From positions 62,001 through 126,000 of the forward strand of contig NZ_JAXHLU010000004.1 of assembly GCF_034521915.1 (NCBI RefSeq): a stretch of 64,000 bases of DNA. Reading direction: 5' to 3'. Under the pieces are notes generated by a model that saw only the letters and a program-made list of their open reading frames with translations, searched no databases and was not told where the DNA came from. Shown here in pieces: positions 61,789-64,000 of the stretch. Each line of letters starts with the position of its first letter. The stretch's first letter is position 1. A program made the position numbers and the translations under genes. This stretch comes from Fodinibius sp034521915 (GTDB taxonomy: Bacteria; Bacteroidota; Rhodothermia; Balneolales; Balneolaceae).

Positions 61789-61930
61789 TAAGTATCTGTG
61801 GATAACTATGTGGAAAACTTGCGAAATATAATTTATCTGAGAAATCTGTAACAAAATACCTTTCTATCTCTCTTGAAAGCACAATCGGGAAGCAAAAGGT
61901 GATTAAATGTATAAATATCAATGTTGATAA
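61775..61930. other. cluster of DnaA-box-like sites in an AT-rich gap
   Basis: TGTGGATAA (61797-61805) is a perfect DnaA box on the minus strand. TGTGGAAAA (61809-61817), TTTCCACA (61775-61782, inside the copA end) and TGTTGATAA (61922-61930) are one-mismatch variants. The following 200 bp are AT-rich. No dnaA or other origin gene is near. The gap from 61789 to 62191 holds nothing else firm. Confidence 0.35.
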
Positions 61931-62010
61931 CTTGATATTAAAGGAAGGATTTATTATTACTTAGTTGCTTTTCCGACAAAAAGTGTAACAATAAGTTTTC
62001 GGATACTATT

Positions 62011-62085
62011 ATGAAAAATTGGAAGGCATTGATTTTGAAAATAACATTTCTGGTGCTTGTGGGCATTGTAATGTTGACAGGATAA
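62011..62085 (+). CDS. possible 24-residue hydrophobic peptide
   Basis: ATG 62011 to TAA 62085, encoding MKNWKALILKITFLVLVGIV and four more residues. It has a positively charged start and a single hydrophobic stretch like a membrane microprotein or a truncated signal peptide. No ribosome-binding site stands out and no family is recognised. Confidence 0.25.
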   Translation: MKNWKALILKITFLVLVGIVMLTG

Positions 62086-62191
62086 TAAGACGGCTTAATT
62101 ACAAAGTTTAATTTGAATTATATTAGCAGAAATACGTATTTGGTATGGAGCAATCGGCATATCAAAATGTATAATTTAAAAGCGTTTTTCT

Positions 62192-62551
62192 GTGAGTAAT
62201 AAATCAGTAACCGACCTTTCTTATTTGCGTGAGATTGCAATGGGTGATGATTCCATTGTTATTGAAACTACCGAGGCATTTCTTGAAGATGCACCTGCAG
62301 CCATCGAAAATATTCAGAAACATTATGAGAGTGAGGAATGGCAAAAGCTCTACAAAAAAGCCCACAAAATTAAGCCTAATCTAAAATATATGGGAATGGA
62401 ACGAGCCCACGAACTTATATTAACGATAGAGGAACAGGCGAACACGGGGGAAATATCTGAGGATTTAGGGGAAAAAGTTTCAGAATTTTGTTCGTTATGT
62501 CATCAAGCTCTCGATGAGTTGTCGGATAAAATTGAAGCATTGAGAGCATAA
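62192..62551 (+). CDS. Hpt-domain phosphotransfer protein
   Basis: 119 residues from a GTG start. Four-helix Hpt domain: SYLREIAMGDDSIVIETTEAFLEDAPAAIENI, then the phospho-acceptor His58 in KKAHKIKPNLKYMGM, followed by LILTIEEQANTG. Stand-alone Hpt proteins pass phosphate between hybrid histidine kinases and response regulators. No kinase or regulator gene is adjacent, so partners are unknown. The gene has its own AT-rich upstream gap. Confidence 0.85.
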   Translation: MSNKSVTDLSYLREIAMGDDSIVIETTEAFLEDAPAAIENIQKHYESEEWQKLYKKAHKIKPNLKYMGMERAHELILTIEEQANTGEISEDLGEKVSEFCSLCHQALDELSDKIEALRA

Positions 62552-62615
62552 CGCCCACAACCTTTGGTAGAATTATCCGTATGGTAGACAAATTCTCATT
62601 AAAACGGATAATTAT

Positions 62616-62933
62616 ATGATTTGGTCACTATTAGTAAACAGCATCGGGATTTTCGTAATAGGCTATATCCTAAAAGGCGTACAGATAAAAAGCTTCTTCA
62701 CAGCCATTGGAGTAGCAATACTTTTGGCAATTATAAATAGCTTCGTTAAACCAATCCTGGTTTTTCTTACATTGCCCATAACGATACTGACATTCGGACT
62801 ATTTATTCTTGTAATTAATGCCCTAATGCTGATGTTGGTAGATGAGCTTGTAGAAGGGTTGAAGATAAAAAGCTTTGGATGGGCGTTCTTATTTAGCTTG
62901 TTGCTGGCGGTGCTAAATTTGGGATTTTTCTAA
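62616..62933 (+). CDS. phage-holin-family-4-type small membrane protein
   Basis: 105 residues with four hydrophobic helices. LKGVQIKSFFTAIGVAILLAIINSFVKPILVFLTLPITILTFGLFILVINALMLMLVDELVEGLKI matches the Phage_holin_4_2/YvlD family, which is chromosomal in most bacteria and is not a lysis protein there. Nothing around it is phage-like. The stop abuts the stop of the convergent methyltransferase gene. Confidence 0.88.
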   Translation: MIWSLLVNSIGIFVIGYILKGVQIKSFFTAIGVAILLAIINSFVKPILVFLTLPITILTFGLFILVINALMLMLVDELVEGLKIKSFGWAFLFSLLLAVLNLGFF

Positions 62934-63596
62934 TTACGCCACGTTAGAGCTTTTAATAGTGTCCTGTTCATTATCAGTTTGATTTATTTCGAGCGTATAG
63001 ATTTTGGCGGGGGGGATATTTAAGAAGACAATTTTTTTGTCATGCTTATAGGTTTTAACAATCTCCTCCTCAAAGTCACTTTTAAAATCGCCAAATTTCA
63101 AGTATTTGAAATAGCTGATATAGGCTTTTTGCAAGCAAAGATTAAGTTTCTTCTCCCAGATCTGCTTGGTTATATCTTCAGGCATATTTTCGTAAGGTAG
63201 GCTCGAAAATATAAAATCGTACTTAATTTGGGGATGGAAGTTTAAAATATCAGCATGATGAATACGGATGTTATCATCGTGGCGATACTTCGAACCAATG
63301 ATTTGATAAAACTTTTTGTGGATTTCAACAATGTCCAAAGAATCTTGGGGACGAAGATGCTTTGCTATCTGTTTGGTCAATGAACCTGTACCGGCGCCAA
63401 CTTCCAGGATGTTTAAAGGTTGGCAATCTGCATCAGAAAGTTTGTTTTGTAGCTGTGTTACAAGATCTTTGGCCAAAAACTTAGAACTGGGAGCCACTGC
63501 TCCCACTTGTTTCAAGTCTTTTAGAAAGTAAAGTAGGTGTTCCAATGTTATTTCTTTATTTACTAATGGCTGAATAAGGTAACAAAGCTTAAGCAA
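62934..63596 (-). CDS. SAM-dependent methyltransferase, phospholipid N-methyltransferase (PmtA)-like
   Basis: 220 residues. LKQVGAVAPSSKFLAKDLV is the characteristic PmtA/OlsG opening. SAM motif I is NILEVGAGTGSLTKQIAKHL, the acidic residue is in DIVEIHKKFYQII, and YDFIFSSLPYENMPEDI is motif IV. Members methylate phosphatidylethanolamine or ornithine lipids; similarity to rRNA adenine methylases is structural. Substrate is inferred from the GAVAPSS signature only. Confidence 0.78.
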   Translation of the reverse strand: MLKLCYLIQPLVNKEITLEHLLYFLKDLKQVGAVAPSSKFLAKDLVTQLQNKLSDADCQPLNILEVGAGTGSLTKQIAKHLRPQDSLDIVEIHKKFYQIIGSKYRHDDNIRIHHADILNFHPQIKYDFIFSSLPYENMPEDITKQIWEKKLNLCLQKAYISYFKYLKFGDFKSDFEEEIVKTYKHDKKIVFLNIPPAKIYTLEINQTDNEQDTIKSSNVA

Positions 63597-63774
63597 ATTG
63601 ACTAATAAGAGCGAATGAAATTACTTTAAATATATCTTGTAAATTAAAAAAAGTTTCAATGGTTGTCGCTGAAATATATTTTTACATCTAATTAACTATT
63701 TTTAGTTGATTCATTTCGCTACAGCCCTCACTTTAAGTATTATTACAAACTAACATTAAACTAAAATACCATCT

Positions 63775-64000
63775 ATGAGTTATTCTATCTTCAAGGAATT
63801 GAAGCGATTGAGTATTATGATGTTGTGTGTCGGCATATTAGGGGCATGCGCAAGTACTCAAAACGCTCAAGACCAATCAAAAAGCGGTGGCCCATCATCT
63901 CAGGAGTCAGAAAACGGCATGAAGCCGTACAGTGAAGTTATTACTGATGAGACTGAGACCGATACAGGATTATTTGATGTCCATAAAATTGACAAGGATT
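63775..64000 (+). CDS. zinc-dependent metalloprotease lipoprotein (DUF5117), N-terminal part
   Basis: Reading from ATG 63775 gives 75 residues before the window ends. A signal sequence with lipobox ILGACAS (Cys 25), a Ser/Gln-rich linker, then MKPYSEVITDETETDTGLFDVHKIDKD. The sequence KPYxEVITDExxTDxGLFxVHK is the start of the large zinc metalloproteases with DUF5117/DUF5118 domains in Bacteroidota. The catalytic part is outside the window. Confidence 0.72.
   Translation, partial: MSYSIFKELKRLSIMMLCVGILGACASTQNAQDQSKSGGPSSQESENGMKPYSEVITDETETDTGLFDVHKIDKD

Noticed and set aside
62616..62933. Phage holin-like gene as a sign of a prophage
   Set aside because: This family is mostly chromosomal in bacteria, and no phage structural, integrase or lysis gene lies near it.
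1..64000. CRISPR array, integron or defence island
   Set aside because: No regularly spaced direct repeats, cas genes, integrase or restriction-modification genes were seen in the window.

Overview
The window is chromosomal DNA of moderate GC content from a Bacteroidota/FCB-group bacterium, most probably a marine or halophilic member of the Balneolota/Rhodothermota. This rests on a CarboxypepD-TonB receptor, imelysin/DUF4856/HTTM iron genes, DUF3127, DUF4412, DUF5117 and GlmU-like families, Bacteroidota-type promoters (TTG, about 20 nt, TAnnTTTG), acidic proteins and REP-type intergenic palindromes. The genus is inference. I see no prophage, CRISPR array, rRNA or complete insertion sequence.

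Layout. 1-8.7 kb: heme and iron. A partial hemY diverges from an orphan iron-type ABC binding lipoprotein. A minus-strand operon follows: DUF4856 lipoprotein, imelysin lipoprotein, HTTM (vitamin-K-carboxylase-like) membrane protein, TonB receptor. Both promoter regions carry the same TTAGAATTAA-type box. 8.7-20.3 kb: housekeeping genes (SGNH hydrolase, AhpD-like, Omp85 barrel, hemD, mutS2, PhzF, TauE, S9 peptidase). 20.4-36.4 kb: the division and cell-wall (dcw) cluster, minus strand: mraZ, rsmH, ftsL, ftsI (PASTA), murE, mraY, murD, ftsW, murG, murC, ftsQ, ftsA, ftsZ, without murF or ddl. Its promoter carries three MraZ boxes at exact 10-bp spacing. 37-43.1 kb: a methionine/threonine operon (CoA-binding protein, metY, metX, thrA). 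Its leader has, in order, a Bacteroidota promoter, a 25-codon Cys/Met-rich ORF, an intrinsic terminator, a SAM-I riboswitch and a second terminator. 43.1-54 kb: M1 peptidase, a RAYT transposase with its own palindromes, era, pdxJ, an NlpC/P60 lipoprotein and small or uncharacterised genes. 54-64 kb: two cold-shock genes with matching leaders around tRNA-Leu(CAG), a GlmU-like protein, glmS, a copper regulator with copA, an Hpt protein, a small membrane protein, a PmtA-like methyltransferase and the start of a DUF5117 metalloprotease.

The most interesting system is the methionine operon leader, which appears to stack translation-coupled attenuation on a SAM riboswitch. Next are the iron operon with its shared operator, and a RAYT gene whose coding linker contains the palindromes it probably acts on.

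Caution: five genes (imelysin, murD, pdxJ, an outer-membrane barrel, glmS) are broken by six single-base frameshifts in short homopolymers. murD and glmS are normally indispensable, so consensus errors are the likeliest explanation. I have joined the parts and marked each break.
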